A stretch of 14,041 nt of DNA from Clostridia bacterium (lineage in GTDB: Bacteria; Bacillota; Clostridia; Christensenellales; UBA1242), in assembly GCA_017443885.1 (NCBI GenBank), contig JAFSXW010000041.1:1-14041 (forward strand), given 5' to 3'. Positions within the stretch are counted from its first letter, which is position 1. The number at the start of each line of letters is the position of its first letter. The position numbers were made by a program, and so were the translations under genes. The notes beneath the pieces were generated by a model, which was not told the origin of the DNA, searched no databases, and worked only from the letters and a program-made list of their open reading frames with translations. Shown one piece after another: positions 1 to 6,873 of this stretch.

Positions 1-19
1 CCGTCATTTTATTTTTTTG

Positions 20-2641
20 CTATTTCTTTAAATTTTTTAGATTTTCTTCAAGAGTATTTTTAGTTGCAATTAAGAAATCATATCTTTCTTTTTCTTTGCT
101 AACTAATTCTTTAGGTGCTCTTTCAACAAAATTTTTGTTATTAAGCCTAGAACCCAAAAGCGTGGCTTCGGCGTCAATTTTTGAAAGCTCTTTTGTTATT
201 CTTTCTATTTCTTTATCAGTATCAACCACTTCTTCTTTATAGAAATAAAATTCTCCAAGTTCGCAAACAAAACTAACATTTTCTTTTTTATTATCTAACT
301 TTTTAACGCTGTTAATATTTGTGATTTTAGATAAACTATCACTTGCAAATAAAAGCGTTTTTAAATTTTTAGCATCTATATTTTCATTATAGCAAAGTGT
401 AATCTTTTTGCTTGCAGGCACATTCAAACTAAGCCTAACTTCCCTAATTTTCGCTATTAATGAGATGATTTTATCAACTTCTTTTTCTTCTTTTTTAAAG
501 TGCCCCATGCTTTTAGCATAACTTTCTAAAATAAGCAAATTATTACTAAAATTAGAATAAATATCCTCTGTTATAAATGGAATAATTGGATGAAGCATCT
601 TTAAAACATTTAGATAAACATCTTTTAAAACCATAGTTGCATGGCTTCTAACTTCTTTATTTTCGCTATAAACATAAGGTTTTGTTAGTTCAACATAATT
701 ATCGCAGAAATCTCCCCAAACAAAGTTCACCATTCTTCCAACTGCTTGGCAAATATCAAGCGTTTCCATATTTTTATTAATGTCTTCTATGGCATTATGT
801 AGTTTTGTGTATATCCATTTATCGTAAATATTAAGTTTCTTTTCGTCTAATTCTGTTTCAGTTGTTTGGCTTAAGCAAAGCTCTAAAAATTTTCCAGCAT
901 TCCAAACTTTATTAATAAACTTACGGTCTTCTAATATCTTTTCTTCGCTAAATCTAAAATCATTGCCCGTACCATTGCCAAGAATTAAACTAAATCTTAA
1001 ACTATCTGCCCCATACTTATCAATTATTTCAATAGGATCAACACCATTATTAGAAGATTTACTCATCTTCTTGCCTTCATCATCTCTAACAATTCCATTA
1101 ATTAAAACCTTAGAGAACGGAATATTCCCCATAATTTTACCAGAAAGCATAACCATTCTTGCAACCCAGAAAAATATTATATCTTGAGCCGTAACAAGCG
1201 TGCTTGTTGGGAAAAACCTTTGTAAATCCTCAGTCTTTTTAGGATAGCCAAGTGTTGAAAAAGCCCATAGAGCCGAACTAAACCATGTGTCTAGCACATC
1301 TTCTTCCTGCTCGATATTGTGTTTATGGCAATTAGTGCATTCTTTAATTTCTGTTTCACTAACCATTGTGTTTCCGCAATCCTTACAATAATATGCAGGA
1401 ATTCTATGCCCCCACCACAACTGCCTTGAAATACACCAGTCTTTAATATTATTTAGCCAGTTTCTATAAATTTTTTCAACCCTTGTTGGGATAATTTCTA
1501 GTTTTCCATCGTCCACAACTTTAAGAGCCTGTTTTGCCATATCATCCATATTCATAAACCATTGTTTACTTATCATTGGTTCAACTGTGGTATGACATCT
1601 ATAACAATGCCCCTTAGAAACCACATAAGGCTCTATTTTTTCAATTAAGTTTTGAGCTTTTAAATCATCAATTAATTGCTTACGGCAATCCATTCTATCT
1701 AGCCCACAATATTTGCCAGCTTTTTCATTCATGGTGCCATCAAGATTCATAACACAAATAGATTCAAGATTGTGGCGTTTGCCAACTTCATAGTCGTTAG
1801 GATCGTGTGCTGGAGTAATTTTAACTGCACCAGTTCCAAAATCTTTTTCAACATAACTATCGGCAATAATAGGAATAAGTCTGTTTGTGGTTGGCAAAAC
1901 AAGCGTTTTTCCAAGTTTATCTTTAAATCTTTCATCATCTGGGTTCACTGCAACACACACATCACCAAACAATGTTTCTGGCCTTGTGGTTGCAACAACT
2001 AAATAACCACTTCCATCACTATATGGATATCTAATATGCCAAAAATGAGAATTTTCATCTTCATGCTCAACTTCTGCATCACTAAGAGCTGTTTTACAGC
2101 ATGGGCACCAGTTTATAATTTTATTCCCTTTATAAATCAATCCTTCATCATAAAGAGTTTTAAACACTTTTAAAACTGCTTTTTGCCTTTCTTCATCCAT
2201 GGTAAAAGCGCATCTGTCCCAATCACAACTAGCACCTAGCGCTTTCAGTTGTTCTTTTATTCTGCCTCCAAATTTATCGTTCCATGCCCACGCGCGCTTT
2301 AAAAATTCTTCACGCCCAAGTTCTTGTTTTGAAAGGCCTTCTTTTTTAAGAGCATCTATAATCTTCACTTCTGTTGCAATTGAAGCATGGTCTGTTCCTG
2401 GAACCCAAAGCACATTTTTGCCTTGCATACGCATCATTCTTGCAATAAAATCTTGCGTTGTGTTGTTAAGAGCGTGCCCAATATGAAGTTGCCCCGTAAT
2501 ATTAGGTGGTGGCATTATTAAACTATAACTTTCGCCCTTAAAATTTTTATCAAAATCTGTTCTCGGCTTAAAACAACCATTTTCCTGCCACTTTTTATAT
2601 ATTAATTTTTCTTTTTCTTTTGGTTCAAAGTTCTTATCCAT
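20..2641 (-). CDS. valS: Valyl-tRNA synthetase (class Ia)
   Basis: Charges tRNA-Val with valine in the cytoplasm and hydrolyses mischarged threonyl-tRNA. The 873 residues match the usual ValRS length. Visible in order: the HIGH motif at 53-56 (after PPPNITGQL), the editing (CP1) domain with ATTRPETLFGD near 217-227 and GTGAVKITPAHDPNDYE near 269-285, the CISRQLWWGHRIPAYYC block at 403-419, cysteine pairs typical of zinc binding (179/182, 346/349, 419/422 and 435/438), DVLDTWFSSALW near 448-459, and KMSKS at 525-529. The last 65 or so residues form the charged coiled coil typical of ValRS that contacts tRNA. The ATG at 2641 has an AGGAG site 7 bases upstream and lies 16 bases after the small membrane-protein gene, so the two are probably co-transcribed. 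No T-box leader precedes it. Only 19 bases of sequence lie downstream in the window. Confidence 0.98.
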   Translation of the reverse strand: MDKNFEPKEKEKLIYKKWQENGCFKPRTDFDKNFKGESYSLIMPPPNITGQLHIGHALNNTTQDFIARMMRMQGKNVLWVPGTDHASIATEVKIIDALKKEGLSKQELGREEFLKRAWAWNDKFGGRIKEQLKALGASCDWDRCAFTMDEERQKAVLKVFKTLYDEGLIYKGNKIINWCPCCKTALSDAEVEHEDENSHFWHIRYPYSDGSGYLVVATTRPETLFGDVCVAVNPDDERFKDKLGKTLVLPTTNRLIPIIADSYVEKDFGTGAVKITPAHDPNDYEVGKRHNLESICVMNLDGTMNEKAGKYCGLDRMDCRKQLIDDLKAQNLIEKIEPYVVSKGHCYRCHTTVEPMISKQWFMNMDDMAKQALKVVDDGKLEIIPTRVEKIYRNWLNNIKDWCISRQLWWGHRIPAYYCKDCGNTMVSETEIKECTNCHKHNIEQEEDVLDTWFSSALWAFSTLGYPKKTEDLQRFFPTSTLVTAQDIIFFWVARMVMLSGKIMGNIPFSKVLINGIVRDDEGKKMSKSSNNGVDPIEIIDKYGADSLRFSLILGNGTGNDFRFSEEKILEDRKFINKVWNAGKFLELCLSQTTETELDEKKLNIYDKWIYTKLHNAIEDINKNMETLDICQAVGRMVNFVWGDFCDNYVELTKPYVYSENKEVRSHATMVLKDVYLNVLKMLHPIIPFITEDIYSNFSNNLLILESYAKSMGHFKKEEKEVDKIISLIAKIREVRLSLNVPASKKITLCYNENIDAKNLKTLLFASDSLSKITNINSVKKLDNKKENVSFVCELGEFYFYKEEVVDTDKEIERITKELSKIDAEATLLGSRLNNKNFVERAPKELVSKEKERYDFLIATKNTLEENLKNLKK

Positions 2642-2657
2642 TATAATCTCCTAAAAT

Positions 2658-2858
2658 TTAAAACATTGCCGTAATTAAAAATATCACAATACTCACGCCA
2701 CAAATTATAAAACCAATCAGTTTTATTTTTATTGCCTTTCTTTCACGCTCTGCACCCTTATATTTATGCTCGGGCACCAACGCTTTTGAAAACACTTCCA
2801 CTAATAACCCCACTAGCAAAATCACGGCGGCTATTATTCGTATTACAAATTTTACCAC
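2658..2858 (-). CDS. Small two-helix membrane protein, unknown function
   Basis: I do not recognise this 66-residue protein. It has a hydrophobic helix at about residues 4-25, a charged and mostly basic middle (about 26-47, with KYKGAERERKAIKIK), and a second hydrophobic helix at about 48-65. This suggests a hairpin in the membrane with a polar connecting loop. The start is GTG at 2858, chosen because an AGGAG site lies 7 bases upstream and a promoter-like pair sits just beyond. Coding is supported by this ribosome site, the promoter and the 16-base junction to valS, which again has AGGAG. The valS neighbour says little about function because the pairing may reflect only shared transcription. 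It is real with fair confidence, and its role is open. Confidence 0.75.
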   Translation of the reverse strand: MVKFVIRIIAAVILLVGLLVEVFSKALVPEHKYKGAERERKAIKIKLIGFIICGVSIVIFLITAMF

Positions 2859-2879
2859 TATTTTTCTCCTAATACATAT

Positions 2880-2907
2880 ATTATATTAATTTTTCAATAA
2901 AAATCAA
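2880..2907 (-). promoter_or_regulatory. Sigma-A-type promoter for the small membrane protein and valS
   Basis: On the minus strand, TTGATT (2907-2902) and a perfect TATAAT (2885-2880) are separated by 16 bases. The expected transcription start is near 2873, which leaves a leader of only about 15 bases before the GTG at 2858, just enough for the AGGAG at 2870-2866. If correct, there is no room for a T-box upstream of valS. Confidence 0.65.
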
Positions 2908-2944
2908 TAACATTTTAACTTTTAAATATTGTTTGCTGGGATTT

Positions 2945-2975
2945 TTCACACAAGCAGTTAAAACTATCATAAAAT
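2945..2975 (+). promoter_or_regulatory. Possible weak promoter for the ABC importer operon
   Basis: The operon must start in the 151 bases between 2858 and 3010. The best candidate pairs TTCACA (2945-2950) with TAAAAT (2970-2975), a 19-base spacing, or with the overlapping CATAAA (2968-2973) at 17 bases. None is a good consensus match. No riboswitch core is recognisable here; in particular I see none of the conserved TPP riboswitch segments such as CTGAGA. Confidence 0.25.
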
Positions 2976-3009
2976 AAAAGTGTAAAAAACTATAAGGAGG
3001 TAAAAAATA

Positions 3010-3996
3010 GTGAAAAAATTAACAACAATCATTTTGTCGCTTTGTTTAGTTTTTGCTTTCTGCTTTGTTGGTTGCTCAAAAAGCGACACTATTAGAATGA
3101 GTGAAGTTACACATAGTGTTTTCTATGCCCCACTTTATGTGGCAATAAATAAAGGCTACATGGAAGAAGAAGGGCTTAAAATAGACCTAACTAGTGGACA
3201 AGGAAGTGATGTTTCAATGTCTGCACTACTTTCTGGAAATGCAGATGTTGCACTGCTAGGCCCAGAAACTGTTGTTTATGTTCATGCAAATGGTTCATCT
3301 AATCACCCAATGGTGTTTGGACAACTAACTAAACGAGATGGCTCTTTTTTAGTTGCAAGAAACTCTATTTCTGATTTTAATTGGAAAACAAGCCTTGAAA
3401 ATAAAACAGTTATTGCCGGAAGGCGTGGTGGCATGCCTGCCATGACTTTTGAATGGATTGTAAACAACAATGGATTATATAATGGCACAAATATCACCCT
3501 CGATCTAGACACTTCTTTTGGAGCAATGGTTCCAACCTTCCAAGGCGGAAGTGGCGACTTTTGCACAATGTTTGAACCAACAGCCACCGAATATGAAGAA
3601 GCCGGACTTGGGAAAATAGTTGCATCAGTTGGAGAATATAGCGGAGAAATTCCTTACACATGTTTTATGGCTTCACGCTCTTTTATGCAAAAATATCCAA
3701 ATAAAATTGAAGGCTTTTTAAGAGCAATAAAAAAGGCCTACACATTTATTATGACTTCTTCTAGTGATGAAGTGGCAAAAGCACTTGCTCCATCCTTTGA
3801 TGGCTCAAGCGAGGCATCACTTAAAAAAGCAGTTGAAAGTTACAAAAAAATTGATGCATGGATGGCAACTCCAGCAATGACTGAATCTTCATATAATCGC
3901 CTAATTAGCGTTTTGAAAAATTCAGGAACATTAAAATCAGATGCAAGTGTTAGTTTTAACGATGTTGTAGACAACTCTTTCGCACTTAAAATTTAA
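3010..3996 (+). CDS. ABC importer substrate-binding lipoprotein (NMT1/SsuA/THI5-like)
   Basis: This is the extracellular binding protein of a small-molecule importer, anchored by a lipid at Cys22. The first 21 residues form a signal peptide (KK, then a hydrophobic stretch) ending in FVGC, a slightly atypical lipobox with Phe at -3. The mature part opens with the fold's usual pattern: residues near 30-55 resemble 'H..FYAPLYVAINKGYMEEEGL', followed by 'SALLSGNADVALLGPE', and later a GRRGGMPAMTFEW loop. The length of 328 residues is normal for the family. The start is GTG at 3010 with a full AAGGAGG site 9 bases upstream (2994-3000); no ATG lies nearby in frame. The ATPase follows after 19 bases. 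Family members bind sulfonates, nitrate, thiamine precursors or flavins. The substrate here is not resolved, and I cannot see the cysteine-rich motif of true THI5 proteins. Confidence 0.9.
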   Translation: MKKLTTIILSLCLVFAFCFVGCSKSDTIRMSEVTHSVFYAPLYVAINKGYMEEEGLKIDLTSGQGSDVSMSALLSGNADVALLGPETVVYVHANGSSNHPMVFGQLTKRDGSFLVARNSISDFNWKTSLENKTVIAGRRGGMPAMTFEWIVNNNGLYNGTNITLDLDTSFGAMVPTFQGGSGDFCTMFEPTATEYEEAGLGKIVASVGEYSGEIPYTCFMASRSFMQKYPNKIEGFLRAIKKAYTFIMTSSSDEVAKALAPSFDGSSEASLKKAVESYKKIDAWMATPAMTESSYNRLISVLKNSGTLKSDASVSFNDVVDNSFALKI

Positions 3997-4015
3997 AAAT
4001 CAAAGGAGAAAATTT

Positions 4016-4771
4016 ATGAGCGCATTACTAAAACTAGAAAATATTAAACTAGTTTATCACACTAAAAAAAATGAAACCGTTGCGCTTGAAAACTTGAATT
4101 TAGAAATAAATGAAGGCGAGTTTGTAAGTATCGTTGGACCAAGTGGCTGTGGGAAAACCACAATTTTAAGCTTAATTGCAGGTATATTAAAACCAACCGA
4201 AGGAAACATTTATCAAAACGATACAAAAATAAAAGGCATAAACACAAAAGCTAGTTATATGTTTCAGCGAGATAACCTTTTAGAATGGCTGAATATCTAT
4301 AAGAATGTTATGCTTGGGCCATCACTCTGCCACAACAAAAGCAAGGAAACACAAGATAAAGTTTTAAATATGCTAAATAAATATGGTCTTGGCGATTTTA
4401 TCAAAAGTTATCCAAACGAACTTTCTGGTGGCATGCGCCAACGAGTTGCACTTATTAGAACACTAGCCACAAACCCCTACTGCCTACTGCTAGATGAACC
4501 ATTTAGTGCTCTAGATTATCAAACACGCCTAGTAGTGCAAGATAATGTTTTAGAAATAATTAAAAATGAACATAAAACAGCAATACTTGTAACCCACGAT
4601 ATTGGTGAAGCAGTTGCAATGAGCGATAAAGTTATAATTTTAACTAAACGCCCTGCTTGTGTTAAAAAAGAAATTAAATTAAACTTTAATAAAAATTTAA
4701 CGCCACTAGAAAGGCGAAAAGATCCTAAGTTTAATAACTATTTTAATGAAATTTGGGAGGAGCTAGAATGA
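4016..4771 (+). CDS. ABC importer ATPase (SsuB/TauB/ThiZ-like)
   Basis: This is the cytoplasmic ATP-hydrolysing subunit that drives the importer encoded by its neighbours. All working motifs are intact in 251 residues: Walker A GPSGCGKTT at 41-49, Q-loop Gln84 in YMFQRDNLLEW, signature LSGGMRQR at 136-143, Walker B CLLLDEPFSALD at 156-167, and the switch His194 in LVTHD. The 'FQRDNLLEW' Q-loop and the length are typical of the nitrate/sulfonate/taurine subfamily. The ATG has AAAGGAG 7 bases upstream. Its stop overlaps the permease start as ATGA (4768-4771), implying coupled translation and equal dosage. No regulatory C-terminal domain is present. Confidence 0.95.
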   Translation: MSALLKLENIKLVYHTKKNETVALENLNLEINEGEFVSIVGPSGCGKTTILSLIAGILKPTEGNIYQNDTKIKGINTKASYMFQRDNLLEWLNIYKNVMLGPSLCHNKSKETQDKVLNMLNKYGLGDFIKSYPNELSGGMRQRVALIRTLATNPYCLLLDEPFSALDYQTRLVVQDNVLEIIKNEHKTAILVTHDIGEAVAMSDKVIILTKRPACVKKEIKLNFNKNLTPLERRKDPKFNNYFNEIWEELE

Positions 4772-5574
4772 AACAAGCATTTTCTCCTTCTCATAAAAAA
4801 TTTCTGCAAAAAATTAGACGAAATACATTTTTTACGCACTTTTTTCGCATTTTATTATTAATTTTGCTGTTTTTATTATGGGAAATTATTGCAAATAGTG
4901 GCCTTGTGGATCCATTTATAACAAGCAGTCCGTCTAGAATAATTAATGCACTATCAGAGTTATTTTCTTCTGGCAACTTAATTTATCATAGCTTTATAAC
5001 TTTATATGAAACATTACTTGCCTTTTTAATTAGCACAATTATTGGCTTTTTACTAGCATTGCTTTTATACATAATTCCATCACTTCGAAAAATTATAGAG
5101 CCTTATTTAGTTGTGCTTAATAGCTTGCCAAAAGTTGCACTAGGGCCACTAATTATTGTTTGGATTGGTGCTGGCACAAAAGCAATCATAGCAATGGGCG
5201 TTTTAATTTGCGTTATAGTTACAACTATTAGCATTTTAAATGGATTTTTAGAAGTTAGTGAAGAAAAAATTTTGCTTTTCAAAACACTTGGTGCAAAGCA
5301 CTATCAAATATTATTTAGACTCATTTTGCCAGCAAGTTTGCCTAATATTATTTCTGTTTTAAAAATAAATGTAGGGCTTGCTTGGGTTGGCGTTATTATG
5401 GGTGAATATTTAAATAGTAGTGCAGGGCTTGGATATTTAATCGTTTATGGCGGACAAATTTTTAAACTAGACTTAGTTATGGCTTCAATACTTGTGTTGT
5501 GTTTACTTGCAAGCATAATGTATTTTATCATTGCCGGAATTGAACTTCTAATAAATAGAAAACGCAATAAATAA
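4768..5574 (+). CDS. ABC importer permease (SsuC/TauC/ThiX-like)
   Basis: This is the membrane channel subunit of the importer. From the ATG at 4768 it has 268 residues with about six hydrophobic helices (roughly 24-44, 78-102, 112-134, 137-160, 190-213 and 238-262). The cytoplasmic coupling loop is clear near 171-194 (FKTLGAKHYQILFRLILPAS), the EAA-type motif of binding-protein-dependent permeases, followed by 'GVIMGEYLNSSAGLGYLI', typical of this subfamily. An in-frame TTG at 4753 would add five residues, but the GGGAGGAG at 4755-4762 is ideally placed, 5 bases before the ATG, so I use 4768. A strong terminator starts two bases after the stop, so this is the last gene of the operon. Confidence 0.95.
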   Translation: MKQAFSPSHKKFLQKIRRNTFFTHFFRILLLILLFLLWEIIANSGLVDPFITSSPSRIINALSELFSSGNLIYHSFITLYETLLAFLISTIIGFLLALLLYIIPSLRKIIEPYLVVLNSLPKVALGPLIIVWIGAGTKAIIAMGVLICVIVTTISILNGFLEVSEEKILLFKTLGAKHYQILFRLILPASLPNIISVLKINVGLAWVGVIMGEYLNSSAGLGYLIVYGGQIFKLDLVMASILVLCLLASIMYFIIAGIELLINRKRNK

Positions 5575-5575
5575 T

Positions 5576-5614
5576 AAAAAAGTGGTTATTTTGCACAAAA
5601 ATAACCACTTTTTT
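5576..5614 (+). terminator. Intrinsic terminator of the ABC importer operon
   Basis: A perfect 17-base-pair inverted repeat (5576-5592 and 5598-5614) with the 5-base loop GCACA has core GTGGTTATTTT and ends in six T's, with an A-run on the other arm. The stem directly follows the permease stop codon. The A and T flanks could let it act on both strands, giving extra protection against leftward transcripts passing the terminator at 5655-5689. Confidence 0.92.
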
Positions 5615-5654
5615 GCATTTTTTAATATATAAAAATTTATTCAGCAAATGGTGC

Positions 5655-5689
5655 AAAAAAAAATACACCACATTTAGTTGGTGCATTTT
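5655..5689 (-). terminator. Intrinsic terminator of the murB-to-kinase operon
   Basis: On the minus strand, an 11-base-pair stem with one G-U pair (5689-5679 with 5670-5660; core GCACCA/TGGTGT) closes an 8-base loop and is followed by a T-run (A's at 5655-5663 on the plus strand). It sits 14 bases after the stop codon of the NahK-like kinase and so ends the long leftward operon. Confidence 0.82.
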
Positions 5690-5703
5690 CTTTTATTATA
5701 AGC

Positions 5704-6843
5704 CTATTTATTATTGCTATTTTCCAAAATATCGTTTAATTCGCTATGTATTATGTCTAACATAGTAGGTTCTTTTTCTATTAATCTTTGAAGATAGGTA
5801 ACTTGGTTTTTTGCCCTATTTAAATTATTGTCTTCATATTTTGCTCCAAAATAAACATCATCTTGAAGATAGTCGGTTAGAAACCTCATGCCACATTCAA
5901 AGGTCATAACCATTGCGCCTTTATGAAGAGATTCTATTTCTTCATCTGTTAAAAAGTTGTATGCTGATGATAAATAGCCTTTTGTGTATTCTCTAAATAA
6001 ATTTTCATTAAATTGAATATTATCAAAATCTGTGCTCTCTTCATCTTCGGTGTTACAACCAAATCTGATTGCATCTCCAAAGTCGTAGCAAACTGCCCCT
6101 GGCATAACTGTGTCGAGGTCTAGCACAGCAAGTGCTCTATTCGAATTTCTATCAAATGCAACATTGTTTAATTTTGTGTCGTTATGGGTAACCCTTAATG
6201 GCAATGTCCCATTTCTTAGTTTACTTGTAATAATTGTTGGTAAATGATGCTTTTCTGCTAATTGCATATAAGTTTTAATAGTTTCTTTTGCCTTATAAAA
6301 CCTTTCAATATTTTTGCAATTTTTAATTGCTTCTATAAATGTATTATATCTTTTTTGCGTGTTATGAAAATCTGGTATTGTTTCTGTTAGAAGGCTAGCA
6401 TCAAAATCTCTTAACATATTCTGAAACTCACCAAAAATTCTGCCACACTCACAAAATAATGCTGGATTATCTGCACAGCTATCAACACTTTTAGAATTTT
6501 TAATATAATCGTAAACCCTATAAGCATTTCCATCAGCATCTTCTAAATAGTTTTCGCCGTTATTAGTTTTTACAATATTTAAAACATCCATATCACTGCC
6601 ATCTTTCGTGGCACACTCTTTCACAAAATCCGTTACTAATTCAATATTATTCATAAGCAATTTTGGGTTTGTGAAAAGGTTTGTGTTTATTCTTTGCAAA
6701 ATATATTCGTGCTTATTGTTATTGTTGTCTATGGTTTCAATTTTAAAAGTTTTATTAATTCGGCCGTTGCCACAAGGCTCAATGCTGATAACTTGCCCAA
6801 TTATATTAAAACTATTGGCAAGATTTATTTTATTATCTGACAT
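5704..6843 (-). CDS. NahK-like sugar kinase (aminoglycoside phosphotransferase fold)
   Basis: This is a cytoplasmic small-molecule kinase. Its 379 residues resemble the N-acetylhexosamine 1-kinase (NahK) group. The N-terminus has a phosphate-loop-like CGNGRINKTF (24-33) and ILQRINTNLF (48-57), a NahK-type block. The catalytic loop is HNDTKLNN (220-227) with Asp222 as the expected base, and the metal-binding segment LDLDTVMPGA (241-250) is followed by YDFGDAIR (253-260). NahK phosphorylates GlcNAc or GalNAc at C1 in hexosamine salvage from host glycans; that substrate is inferred here, and another free sugar or amino sugar is possible. The gene starts 30 bases after pfkA with an AGGAG site and is last in the operon, followed by a terminator. 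An antibiotic-resistance role is unlikely because the resemblance is to sugar kinases. The general call is firm and the substrate is uncertain. Confidence 0.78.
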   Translation of the reverse strand: MSDNKINLANSFNIIGQVISIEPCGNGRINKTFKIETIDNNNNKHEYILQRINTNLFTNPKLLMNNIELVTDFVKECATKDGSDMDVLNIVKTNNGENYLEDADGNAYRVYDYIKNSKSVDSCADNPALFCECGRIFGEFQNMLRDFDASLLTETIPDFHNTQKRYNTFIEAIKNCKNIERFYKAKETIKTYMQLAEKHHLPTIITSKLRNGTLPLRVTHNDTKLNNVAFDRNSNRALAVLDLDTVMPGAVCYDFGDAIRFGCNTEDEESTDFDNIQFNENLFREYTKGYLSSAYNFLTDEEIESLHKGAMVMTFECGMRFLTDYLQDDVYFGAKYEDNNLNRAKNQVTYLQRLIEKEPTMLDIIHSELNDILENSNNK

Positions 6844-6873
6844 AATATCTCCTATTTTTTTGTTTTTCTTATA

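Noticed and set aside
1..7. Possible ATG ACG start of a further minus-strand gene after valS (folC often follows valS)
   Set aside because: Only two codons are visible and no convincing ribosome site precedes the ATG; the sequence ends before anything can be tested.
2859..3009. TPP, FMN or T-box leader in the divergent intergenic region
   Set aside because: No conserved core segment or extended hairpin was found on either strand; the region is AT-rich and accounted for by promoters and ribosome sites.
4753..4767. Earlier TTG start for the permease
   Set aside because: It would place the start just before or within the GGGAGGAG site that ideally serves the ATG at 4768, and the ATGA overlap is the normal arrangement.
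5704..6843. Aminoglycoside resistance phosphotransferase
   Set aside because: The fold is shared, but the HNDTKLNN, LDLDTVMPG and ILQRINTN blocks match NahK-type sugar kinases and the operon context is metabolic.
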